Assembly (NCBI GenBank): GCA_010025655.1
Contig: RGSV01000083.1
Location: 1-5,580 of the forward strand
Reading direction: 5' to 3'
Length of the DNA stretch: 5,580 bases
Source of the DNA: Acidimicrobiia bacterium
Lineage (GTDB): Bacteria > Actinomycetota > Acidimicrobiia > Acidimicrobiales > Ilumatobacteraceae
In this document: piece by piece, positions 1 through 5,580 of the stretch
How positions within the stretch are numbered: position 1 is the first letter of the stretch
Layout of the letters: the number at the start of each line of letters is the position of its first letter
Made by a program: the position numbers and the translations under genes
The notes under the pieces: generated by a model
The model's database searches: none
What the model was told of the DNA's origin: nothing
Seen by the model: only the letters and a program-made list of their open reading frames with translations

Positions 1-1586
1 CGATCGGCGCACAAGAGGTGCACTTCCCTGCCCTCTTGCCGCGCGAACCCTATGACGCATCGGGTCGATGGACCGACTATGGACCCAACCTCTTCCGCCT
101 GCAAGACCGCCGCGGGGTCGACTACCTGTTGGGTCCGACACACGAAGAGATGTTCACGCTCTTGGTGAAAGATCTGTATTCGAGTTACAAAGACTTGCCG
201 GTGTGGCTGTATCAGATTCAGACAAAGTATCGCGATGAAGCTCGGCCACGTGCCGGTCTCTTGCGTGGTCGCGAATTCGTAATGAAAGATTCCTACAGCT
301 TCGACGTCGACGACGAAGGCTTGCAGCGCAGTTACGACGCCCATCGCGCGGCTTACGTTCGCATCTTCGCGCGACTCGGGTTGGAAGTCGTGATTGTCAA
401 AGCGATGTCTGGCGCAATGGGTGGTTCGATGTCGGAAGAGTTTCTGTCACCGTGCGAGTCGGGTGAAGACACGTTTGTGCGATGCTCGGTATGCGAGTAC
501 CGAGCCAACACCGAAGCCGTTCGAATCGGTGCGCCAGCGGCGAGTGATCCTTCTTCGACTGCGGCGGCAGTCGTGCACGACACGCCAGGAACCCCAACTA
601 TCCAGTCGCTGGTCGACTTGCTGAATGCGCGCACCGAGCTGTCGCGCGTGGGTGGGCCCTGGACTGCAGCGCACACGCTGAAGAACGTGATGGTGATGCT
701 GCAACATCCTGATGGGCGACGCGAACCACTCGCCATCGGTGTGCCGGGTGATCGTGAGGTGGATATGAAGCGTCTTGAAGCGGCCATGTCGCCAGCAGAA
801 GTGGCACCGTTCGGTGACGCCGACTTCGCCGCACACCCTGGGCTGGTGAAGGGCTACATCGGCCCGCGCGCACTCGGCAGTGCATCAACATCGGGCATCC
901 GCTATCTGCTTGACCCACGCGTTGTCGTCGGCTCAGCGTGGGTCACCGGTGCCGATGCGTCGGGTCGCCACGTGGTGAACCTCGTGTGTGGTCGCGACTT
1001 CACTGGTGATGGTGTCATCGATGTCGCCGACGTGCGTGAGGGCGACGCATGCCCATCGTGTGGCTCACCGCTGCGCATCGAACGCGGAATCGAAATGGGC
1101 CATGTGTTTCAGCTGGGCAGAAAATATGCCGACGTACTCGGGCTGACGGTGCTCGACGAGAAGGGCAAGCAGCGGGTGGTCACGATGGGTTCGTATGGCG
1201 TGGGTGTCTCGCGTGCGGTGGCGGCGATTGCAGAAACCTCTCACGACGCACTCGGCTTGCGATGGCCGCGCGAGGTTGCACCAATGGATGTGCACGTAGT
1301 AATCGCTGGTAAGCCAGGTGACCAAACTGCGGCGGCGGCCGAGGCGTTGGCTGCATCGTTGTCGCAGTCAGGGCTACAGGTGTTGCTTGACGATCGTGCT
1401 GGTGTCTCGCCTGGCGTGCGATTCAAAGACGCTGAGTTGCTGGGCATGCCGGTGATCGTTATTGCCGGTCGCGGCGTAGCCAACGGCATGCTCGAAGTAC
1501 GCGATCGTCTCGCGGGCACCACCACCGAAGTGCCGATTGCCGATGCGCCACAGCGCGTTTTGGCGTTGGCGCGTGGCGTCGCGTAA
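1..1586 (+). CDS. proS: Prolyl-tRNA synthetase (ProRS, bacterial type with editing domain), 5'-truncated by the window edge
   Basis: Cytoplasmic class II aminoacyl-tRNA synthetase that charges tRNA-Pro and hydrolyses mischarged Ala-tRNA-Pro. The frame is open from base 3 (527 visible residues) and reads [13 protein letters not shown], the end of class II motif 1, so the true start lies upstream. By comparison with E. coli ProRS (572 residues) roughly 65-70 N-terminal residues are missing. The GTG at 18 is therefore not the start. Visible landmarks, numbered from base 3, are GPTHEE near 44-49, motif 2 (RDEARPR...FVMKD) at 77-96, the inserted YbaK-like editing domain at about 165-345 with the HTLKNVMV segment holding the expected lysine near 227, motif 3 (GSYGVGVSR) at 396-404, and a C-terminal anticodon-binding domain from about 428 ([17 protein letters not shown]). 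Two Cys pairs, CSVC (161-164) and CPSC (350-353), flank the editing insert and may bind a metal; this is inferred. The gene ends at TAA 1584-1586, 30 bases before manA. Identity is secure. Confidence 0.97.
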   Translation, partial: IGAQEVHFPALLPREPYDASGRWTDYGPNLFRLQDRRGVDYLLGPTHEEMFTLLVKDLYSSYKDLPVWLYQIQTKYRDEARPRAGLLRGREFVMKDSYSFDVDDEGLQRSYDAHRAAYVRIFARLGLEVVIVKAMSGAMGGSMSEEFLSPCESGEDTFVRCSVCEYRANTEAVRIGAPAASDPSSTAAAVVHDTPGTPTIQSLVDLLNARTELSRVGGPWTAAHTLKNVMVMLQHPDGRREPLAIGVPGDREVDMKRLEAAMSPAEVAPFGDADFAAHPGLVKGYIGPRALGSASTSGIRYLLDPRVVVGSAWVTGADASGRHVVNLVCGRDFTGDGVIDVADVREGDACPSCGSPLRIERGIEMGHVFQLGRKYADVLGLTVLDEKGKQRVVTMGSYGVGVSRAVAAIAETSHDALGLRWPREVAPMDVHVVIAGKPGDQTAAAAEALAASLSQSGLQVLLDDRAGVSPGVRFKDAELLGMPVIVIAGRGVANGMLEVRDRLAGTTTEVPIADAPQRVLALARGVA

Positions 1587-1606
1587 CGCGAAAACGCCGC
1601 GAGACT

Positions 1607-1610
1607 GAGG
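1607..1610 (+). promoter_or_regulatory. Shine-Dalgarno site of manA
   Basis: GAGG lies six bases before the ATG at 1617, within the 30-base gap after proS. It is the clearest ribosome-binding site in the window and supports the chosen manA start. The gap shows no recognisable promoter and no hairpin with a T-run, so manA is probably read through from proS. Confidence 0.6.
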
Positions 1611-1616
1611 TTCGCC

Positions 1617-2660
1617 ATGTTGCACCTGCGCGGCGCGATTCAGCACTATGCGTGGGGCGACCGCTACGCGCTACCCGAGTTACTCGAGGTCACTGCTGAC
1701 GGGCGACCATGGGCCGAAATCTGGTTTGGCACTCACCCGCGCGGTCAGGCACACGTCGACGACAGCCTGCACCATCCGGCTCCGACACTTTTGGTTGATG
1801 AAGTTGGTGAATTGCCGTTCATCGTAAAACTGCTTTCAGCGGCTCAACCTCTCTCGTTACAGACGCACCCGTCCAAAGAACAGGCAGCTGCCGGCTTCTC
1901 CCGCGAGGAACGCGCCGGTGTTCCGCTTGATGCCGGTCATCGCGTCTACCCCGATGACCGCGCCAAGCCCGAGATGATTGTGGCGTTGTCAATGTTCGAA
2001 GCGCTCTGTGGCTTCGTCGACACCGAAACAGCAGTGCGAGCGTGTGAGGCCGCAGGTGCGAAAGAGTTGGCTGCTCGAGTGCGACGCGACGGTGTGGCAG
2101 CAGCTGCCGAAGCGGTGTTGCGTGGGGAGACGTTCGGCGACGTCATTTCGCCGTCTGCAGCGATGCAACAGCTGAACGAGCACTACGACGACTCGAAGTC
2201 GATGGTGGCGTTGTTGATGCATCACGTGCGCTTAGCACCTGGTGAAGCTTTGTTTTTAGATGCCGGGAACGTGCACACGTATCTCTATGGCACGGCACTC
2301 GAAGTGCAGGGGTCGTCAGACAACGTGGTGCGGGCGGCCTTCACCGAAAAGCATGTTGACATCGACGAGTTTCTGTCAGTCGCCACGCTCGCATCTGTCA
2401 CCGATCCACGGGTGGTGCCCACGGTGGCGCGTGGCGACTCGAGTTGGCGAAGTTACGCATATCGCTGCGCGGCACCCTTCACCGTGATGCGCCACGACAT
2501 CAACGGTGGGTTCACCCTGCAGACCTCTGCTCAACACACGTTGCTCGCGTGCACGTCTGGTCGAGCGGGCTCGCTGCAGCGTGGTGGCGTGGTGTACGTC
2601 TCTGCTGGCGAGACGGTGTCGCTCGAGGGCACCGCGACGATCTTTTCGGTGAGCCAGTAG
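1617..2660 (+). CDS. manA: Mannose-6-phosphate isomerase, class I (zinc-dependent cupin)
   Basis: Interconverts fructose-6-phosphate and mannose-6-phosphate in the cytoplasm, the entry step to mannose-1-phosphate, GDP-mannose and mannosylated envelope glycans. The 347 residues open with the family hallmark YAWG (11-14) and WAEIWFGTHP (32-41). Expected zinc ligands are present: Gln82 and His84 in LQTHPSKEQA, Glu119 in AKPEM, and His220 in AGNVHTYL. SSDNVVR (233-239) carries the conserved arginine, and KHVDIDEFL follows. The protein is shorter than the roughly 400-residue mycobacterial ManA, mainly in the helical insert between residues about 135 and 190. Both classical signatures are altered: the usual Y-x-D-x-N-H-K-P-E reads YPDDRAKPE, and E-x-M-A-x-S-D-N reads EVQGSSDN. 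All metal ligands remain, so activity is likely. The start is ATG at 1617 with a GAGG six bases upstream. The gene lies 30 bases after proS and 3 bases before the SGNH gene, suggesting one transcript. Confidence 0.93.
   Translation: MLHLRGAIQHYAWGDRYALPELLEVTADGRPWAEIWFGTHPRGQAHVDDSLHHPAPTLLVDEVGELPFIVKLLSAAQPLSLQTHPSKEQAAAGFSREERAGVPLDAGHRVYPDDRAKPEMIVALSMFEALCGFVDTETAVRACEAAGAKELAARVRRDGVAAAAEAVLRGETFGDVISPSAAMQQLNEHYDDSKSMVALLMHHVRLAPGEALFLDAGNVHTYLYGTALEVQGSSDNVVRAAFTEKHVDIDEFLSVATLASVTDPRVVPTVARGDSSWRSYAYRCAAPFTVMRHDINGGFTLQTSAQHTLLACTSGRAGSLQRGGVVYVSAGETVSLEGTATIFSVSQ
2648..2653 (+). promoter_or_regulatory. Possible ribosome-binding site of the SGNH gene, inside the manA 3' end
   Basis: GGTGAG lies ten bases before the ATG at 2664, within the last codons of manA. 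It is a weak purine-rich match with slightly long spacing. With only three bases between the manA stop and this start, translational coupling may matter more than this site. Confidence 0.35.
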
Positions 2661-2663
2661 GTA

Positions 2664-3455
2664 ATGCGCGCGCGAATGTGGTGCAGCAGACTCTGGCGCG
2701 GGCGGCCAGCGCGCATGCATGCCCTCTTGCTCACCGCGCTCGTCGCACTCAGTGGCATCGTCGCAGTGCCGCGGCTCGACTCTGCCCCGCCGCCGCGCAC
2801 CACGCTGCTTGTCTTGGGTGACAGCTTGACGTGGGGCTCGAACTATTTCGCCAAGGCTCAGACTCGCCTCGCGGCGACCGGCACGTTTGACACGGTGGTC
2901 GTCGACAGCCGTTGGGGAAGGCGAATCAGCGGGCCTACGTCTGCCCGCTACTCCGGAGTTGTCGCCTACAAGACACTGGTCGCTGATGGCCTTCGACCAA
3001 CCGCAGTGATTGTGGCGCTTGGTTCTAATGATGTTGCGATACTCGTCAAGCGTCGTGAGTTCGTCGCGGTGATTGACGATTTGATGAACGCCATTGGCAA
3101 TGTTCCCGTGGTGTGGTTGACGGTGCATCGAGTCGATTCGGCAAACGTTACGCGGCAATCACAACGCTTTAACTCCACCCTCATCAAGGAATTAGCCCGG
3201 TACCCGCTTGCGACCGTGTTTGACTGGGTCAGCGTTGCCACAAGCGACCCGAGCGTCGTAGACCCGGACAAGATTCACCTCACCCCGAAGGGATACGAAG
3301 TTCGAGCCAAGGTGTATCTTGCGCTGGCGAGCGAGTTGGCGCAGCGAGCGAGCGACCTGACCAGTACGACGACAACTACCCTGCCGACGACCACGATCGC
3401 GCCGACAACCAGCGTCGCACCGACGACGGTGCCGACGACCACCGTCGCGCCGTAG
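2664..3455 (+). CDS. Secreted or membrane-anchored SGNH/GDSL-family hydrolase with Thr/Pro-rich C-terminal tail
   Basis: Predicted extracytoplasmic serine esterase or acyl-group hydrolase of the SGNH superfamily; the substrate is unknown. The 263 residues start with an Arg-rich N-region (1-17) and a hydrophobic stretch (about 19-35, LLLTALVALSGIVAV), which could be a signal peptide or an uncleaved anchor. Block I is GDSLTWG (52-58) with nucleophile Ser54. A glycine in DSRWGRR (81-87) fits block II, ALGSND (118-123) supplies the block III Asn122, and DKIHLTPKGY (202-211) gives Asp202 and His205. The arrangement recalls the C-terminal SGNH domain of OafA/YrhL-type acyltransferases, here without the membrane acyltransferase part. 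Residues 233-263 are almost only Thr, Pro, Ala, Val and Ser, a likely flexible wall-spanning or glycosylated tail. The ATG at 2664 is chosen because it follows the manA stop by three bases. ATGs at 2676 and 2715 are alternatives, the last leaving a shorter signal peptide. Fold assignment is firm; specific function is not. Confidence 0.85.
   Translation: MRARMWCSRLWRGRPARMHALLLTALVALSGIVAVPRLDSAPPPRTTLLVLGDSLTWGSNYFAKAQTRLAATGTFDTVVVDSRWGRRISGPTSARYSGVVAYKTLVADGLRPTAVIVALGSNDVAILVKRREFVAVIDDLMNAIGNVPVVWLTVHRVDSANVTRQSQRFNSTLIKELARYPLATVFDWVSVATSDPSVVDPDKIHLTPKGYEVRAKVYLALASELAQRASDLTSTTTTTLPTTTIAPTTSVAPTTVPTTTVAP
3382..3452 (+). repeat. Imperfect direct repeat encoding the Thr/Pro tail of the SGNH protein
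   Basis: The 23-base segment 3382-3404 recurs at 3430-3452 with two mismatches, a spacing of 48 bases or 16 codons, so the reading frame is kept. The copies encode LPTTTIAP and VPTTTVAP, and a related PTTSVAP-type unit lies between them. This points to growth of the tail by in-frame duplication, and its length may differ between relatives. Confidence 0.75.
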
Positions 3456-3462
3456 CGCTACG
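3451..3462. repeat. 12-bp perfect palindrome at the convergent gene junction
   Basis: CGTAGCGCTACG is its own reverse complement. It contains the TAG stop of the SGNH gene and covers seven of the twelve bases separating it from the ispG stop. As a hairpin it gives only a four-base-pair stem with a four-base loop, and neither side has a T-run. It is at best a weak bidirectional transcription stop, and may be chance. Confidence 0.45.
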
Positions 3463-3467
3463 CCTGC

Positions 3468-4679
3468 TCAGCCTTCGACGGTGCGACGAATCTCGACGAT
3501 TTTTTCTGCCGAGTGGTTGGCATCGCCACCCTTTTCGTCAAGCAGTGCCGAACGGTCGCGGGCCGCTTCGCGTTCGGCGATGGTGGTGTCAACCCGCGCC
3601 AATGCGGCCTCGACGCCATGTTCGTGAATGAACGTCGCCCAATCGACGAGTGCTTCGACCATTTCTGACTCGGGTACGACGGCAACATTGCGACCTTTGA
3701 CGAAGAGATGTCCGCGCTTGTTGCCGGCAGCGATGCCGATGTCGGCTTCGCGCGCCTCACCTGGGCCATTGACCACACAGCCCATGACCGCGACTTGCAA
3801 CGGCAGTTGCTTGTCGGCAAATGCATCTTGCGCGCGCTTCGCGACGTCGATGACGTCGATCTCGGCGCGACCGCAACTGGGACATGCGATGAGGTCGACG
3901 TTCTTGCGCTCACGCAACCCGAGCGACTCGAGAAGCTGCCGCCCGGCCTTGGCTTCTTCGACCGGATCAGCGGTGAGGCTGTACCGAATGGTGTCGCCGA
4001 TGCCCTCGAGCAACAGCGTCGCAATGCCTGCGGTTGCCTTCACCAGACCGCCCGGCAACGGACCCGCCTCGGTGAGGCCGATGTGCAGCGGATGGTCGGT
4101 CGCGGCGCTCAGTTTGCGGTACGCCTCGACCATGATCGGAACGTTCGAGGCCTTGACGGAGATCTTCACGAGATCGAATCCGACCTCGTCGAAGTACGCG
4201 AGTTCCTGCATCGCGGACTCGACCATCGCGTCGGCGGTGAGGCCACCGTGCTTCTCGTAGAGCGCAGGATCGAGCGAACCACCGTTCACACCGATACGGA
4301 TCGGAACGTTGCGTTCCTTCGCCGCCGCGGCAACGGCCTTGATGTGTTCGGGCTTGCGGATGTTGCCCGGGTTGAGACGCAGACCGTGTACACCCGCCTC
4401 GAGTGCAGCAAGCGCCATCTTGTACTGGTGGTGGATGTCGGCAATGACCGGAATCGGTGAACGCGGCACGATCTGAGCAAGGCCCTCGGCTGCTTCGATT
4501 TCGTTGCACGTGCAACGCACGATGTCGCACCCCGCGGCGGCCAATGCGTAGATCTGTTGGAGGGTGCCCTCGACGTCGGCCGTTTTGGTGGTCGTCATCG
4601 ACTGCACGGACACCGGAGCATCTCCACCCACGGCGACCTTGCCGACGTGGATCTGACGCGTACGACGGCGTTCGAACAT
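3468..4679 (-). CDS. ispG: 4-hydroxy-3-methylbut-2-enyl diphosphate synthase (IspG/GcpE), [4Fe-4S] enzyme of the MEP pathway
   Basis: Reductively converts 2-C-methyl-erythritol 2,4-cyclodiphosphate to HMBPP, the penultimate isoprenoid-precursor step, in the cytoplasm. From the ATG at 4679 it has 403 residues. The N-terminal TIM-barrel part shows VSVQSMTTTKT, VIADIHHQYK, RLNPGNI and IRIGVNGGSLD. The C-terminal cluster domain has CPSCGR (Cys266, Cys269), MGCVVNGPGEA (Cys301) and Glu308, within about four positions of the ligands Cys270, Cys273, Cys305 and Glu312 of E. coli IspG. After the cluster domain it continues about 35 residues further than the 372-residue E. coli enzyme, with a charged tail. 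The frame stays open to a TTG at 4736, but that would overlap the protease gene by 38 bases and precede the usual FERRRTRQI-type N-terminus, so ATG is preferred. No clear Shine-Dalgarno precedes it (CCATACTGGGCCC). It lies 19 bases after the protease stop, indicating an operon. Confidence 0.96.
   Translation of the reverse strand: MFERRRTRQIHVGKVAVGGDAPVSVQSMTTTKTADVEGTLQQIYALAAAGCDIVRCTCNEIEAAEGLAQIVPRSPIPVIADIHHQYKMALAALEAGVHGLRLNPGNIRKPEHIKAVAAAAKERNVPIRIGVNGGSLDPALYEKHGGLTADAMVESAMQELAYFDEVGFDLVKISVKASNVPIMVEAYRKLSAATDHPLHIGLTEAGPLPGGLVKATAGIATLLLEGIGDTIRYSLTADPVEEAKAGRQLLESLGLRERKNVDLIACPSCGRAEIDVIDVAKRAQDAFADKQLPLQVAVMGCVVNGPGEAREADIGIAAGNKRGHLFVKGRNVAVVPESEMVEALVDWATFIHEHGVEAALARVDTTIAEREAARDRSALLDEKGGDANHSAEKIVEIRRTVEG
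4502..4517. repeat. 16-bp perfect palindrome inside ispG
   Basis: CGTTGCACGTGCAACG is identical to its reverse complement over all 16 bases, centred on CACGTG. It lies inside the coding sequence, about 160 bases after the ispG start, and on the - strand encodes Arg55-Cys-Thr-Cys-Asn-Glu60. The structure is certain. Any role as a protein-binding site is speculation, since the palindrome is far inside a gene. Confidence 0.6.
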
Positions 4680-4698
4680 GGGCCCAGTATGGCCCGAG

Positions 4699-5580
4699 TC
4701 AGAGGGGGTTGGTGATGTCGAGATAGAGACCCGCAAAGAGAAGGAACGCGAGCAGGCCGAGAACGATGGTCGTGACGGGGATCATCTTGTTGACGTCGGC
4801 GCGGTAGCGCGTTCCGTTCCGCGAGCGCACGCGTTCGTAGGTCGCTATCGCTGCGTGGCCACCGTCGAAGGGCAGCAAAGGAAAGAGGTTGAAGACACCG
4901 ACGAACACGTTCACGCTCGCCAAGAGCAACAACACACCCTTCAGCCCCTCGCTCTCACCCAGCTGACCGCCGATCTGGCTTGCGCCGACGACCGTGGTGG
5001 GCCGCGTTTCGAGGTTCTCGTTCGGGTTCTGCAGTGCGCGGATCGAGTTCATCGGGTTGAGGGCGGTGACGACACCCTTGACCGAATTGCCCACACTCGA
5101 CACGGAATCACGCACCGCCCAACCGAGCGACGAGAGCAGGGACTGCCGTACGTAGTCCTTCGACCACGAGGCGATGCCGAGGTAGGCCACGTCGGCTTCG
5201 CGCGGGTTCGCGGCAAGCACCACGCTTTCCGTCGTGGCGACGCCGTCGCGCTCGAATGTGATGTCGACGGTGTCGCCTGGTGCGCGCGAGGTGATTGCGT
5301 CGACGAGTTCGTCACGCGACGTCACTGCGGTGCCACCGATCGCGGTGACGACATCGCCGAGACGCAGGCCGAGAGCTTCTGCGGGCGAGCCCGGCGCCGA
5401 GTCGAAGGCAACCTCGACCCGACCCGTCTCGGCCCAGCGTCCTGCCGACGAATAAACGCCCGTGAAGATCGCGAGCGCGAGGATGAAGTGCATCAACGAC
5501 CCCGCGGTGATGACAAGGAACTGTCGCGGGTAACTCTTGTTGCGGTAGGCGCGGCTCTCGTCACCCGGTTCGACTTCGTC
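4699..5580 (-). CDS. rseP: Site-2 intramembrane zinc metalloprotease, RseP/Rip1 family (peptidase M50), 5'-truncated by the window edge
   Basis: Membrane protease that cuts substrates such as anti-sigma factors within the bilayer after a first cleavage. The frame is open to the window edge (293 visible residues) and starts DEVEPGDESRAYRNK, typical of the segment after the first membrane helix. The HExxH active site must therefore lie outside the window, and the TTG at 5496 is not the start. Numbered from the edge, a membrane segment begins at about 29 (LMHFILALAIFTGVY), and one PDZ domain spans about 54-125 (SPAEALGLRLGDVVTAIGG). TTVVGASQIGG and a hydrophobic stretch follow, then NLFPLLPFDGGH at 231-242, whose Asp239 is the expected third zinc ligand. 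A last membrane helix lies near the C-terminus, ending LDITNPL like mycobacterial Rip1. The usual AGPxxN motif reads AGSLMHF. The gene precedes ispG by 19 bases, the known actinobacterial order (dxr-rip-ispG), so dxr may lie beyond the edge. Confidence 0.93.
   Translation of the reverse strand, partial: DEVEPGDESRAYRNKSYPRQFLVITAGSLMHFILALAIFTGVYSSAGRWAETGRVEVAFDSAPGSPAEALGLRLGDVVTAIGGTAVTSRDELVDAITSRAPGDTVDITFERDGVATTESVVLAANPREADVAYLGIASWSKDYVRQSLLSSLGWAVRDSVSSVGNSVKGVVTALNPMNSIRALQNPNENLETRPTTVVGASQIGGQLGESEGLKGVLLLLASVNVFVGVFNLFPLLPFDGGHAAIATYERVRSRNGTRYRADVNKMIPVTTIVLGLLAFLLFAGLYLDITNPL

Noticed and set aside
18..20. GTG as start of proS
   Set aside because: The frame is open upstream to base 3 and already encodes conserved ProRS sequence (IGAQE), so the gene starts before the window.
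301..310. TCGACGTCGA palindrome in proS
   Set aside because: Ten-base palindromes of CG-rich codons are expected by chance here, and it lies inside conserved coding sequence.
1580..1590. CGCG-TAA-CGCG inverted repeat at the proS stop as a terminator
   Set aside because: Only four base pairs, no T-run, and manA follows with a good ribosome-binding site 30 bases later.
2376..3158. 260-codon open frame on the - strand across manA and the SGNH gene
   Set aside because: It is antisense to two well-supported genes, is rich in Arg and His without any recognisable domain, and is typical of a GC-rich shadow frame.
3843..3860. Tandem GACGTCGAT repeat in ispG
   Set aside because: Two nine-base copies simply encode the IDVIDV stretch after the CPSCGR motif, so no separate function is implied.
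3708..4460. 250-codon open frame on the + strand opposite ispG
   Set aside because: Fully antisense to a certain ispG, with no domain and composition expected from reversed GC-rich codons.
4680..4736. TTG at 4736 as start of ispG, giving 422 residues
   Set aside because: It would overlap the protease gene by 38 bases, the added residues are low-complexity and unlike IspG, and ATG at 4679 gives the expected N-terminus.
5491..5496. TTG or ATG near 5496 as start of the site-2 protease
   Set aside because: The open frame continues to the window edge with family-typical sequence, and the HExxH part must come earlier.

Overview
This is an ordinary, densely coded chromosomal stretch of a moderately high-GC bacterium, most probably an actinomycete-phylum organism (Actinomycetota, perhaps class Acidimicrobiia). 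That placement is an inference. It rests on GC-rich codon use, a Rip1-like site-2 protease directly upstream of ispG, an IspG and ProS that read like actinobacterial versions, and a secreted protein with a Thr/Pro-rich tail. No mobile element, RNA gene, CRISPR array or phage gene was seen.

Layout: on the + strand three genes follow each other closely. They are proS (prolyl-tRNA synthetase, 5' end outside the window, to 1586), manA (class I mannose-6-phosphate isomerase, 1617-2660) and a secreted or membrane-anchored SGNH/GDSL-type hydrolase (2664-3455). The gaps are 30 and 3 bases, so the last two genes at least look translationally coupled. On the - strand an intramembrane metalloprotease gene (rseP/rip1, 5' end outside the window, ending at 4699) is followed after 19 bases by ispG (4679-3468). 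The two blocks converge with only 12 bases between the stop codons of the SGNH gene and ispG, and that gap lies largely within a short perfect palindrome. There is no gene-free stretch over 300 bases.

Function: proS and ispG are housekeeping genes (translation; MEP isoprenoid pathway). The protease would act in membrane-embedded proteolysis and signalling. manA links fructose-6-phosphate to mannose-6-phosphate for mannose-containing glycans, and the coupled SGNH protein could act on acyl or acetyl groups of extracellular glycans; that link is speculative. I do not see a previously undescribed system. The points most worth a second look are the convergent arrangement of proS against rip-ispG, the departures of ManA from its family signatures, the stand-alone SGNH domain with a repeat-built Thr/Pro tail, the long IspG C-terminus, and a 16-bp perfect palindrome inside ispG.
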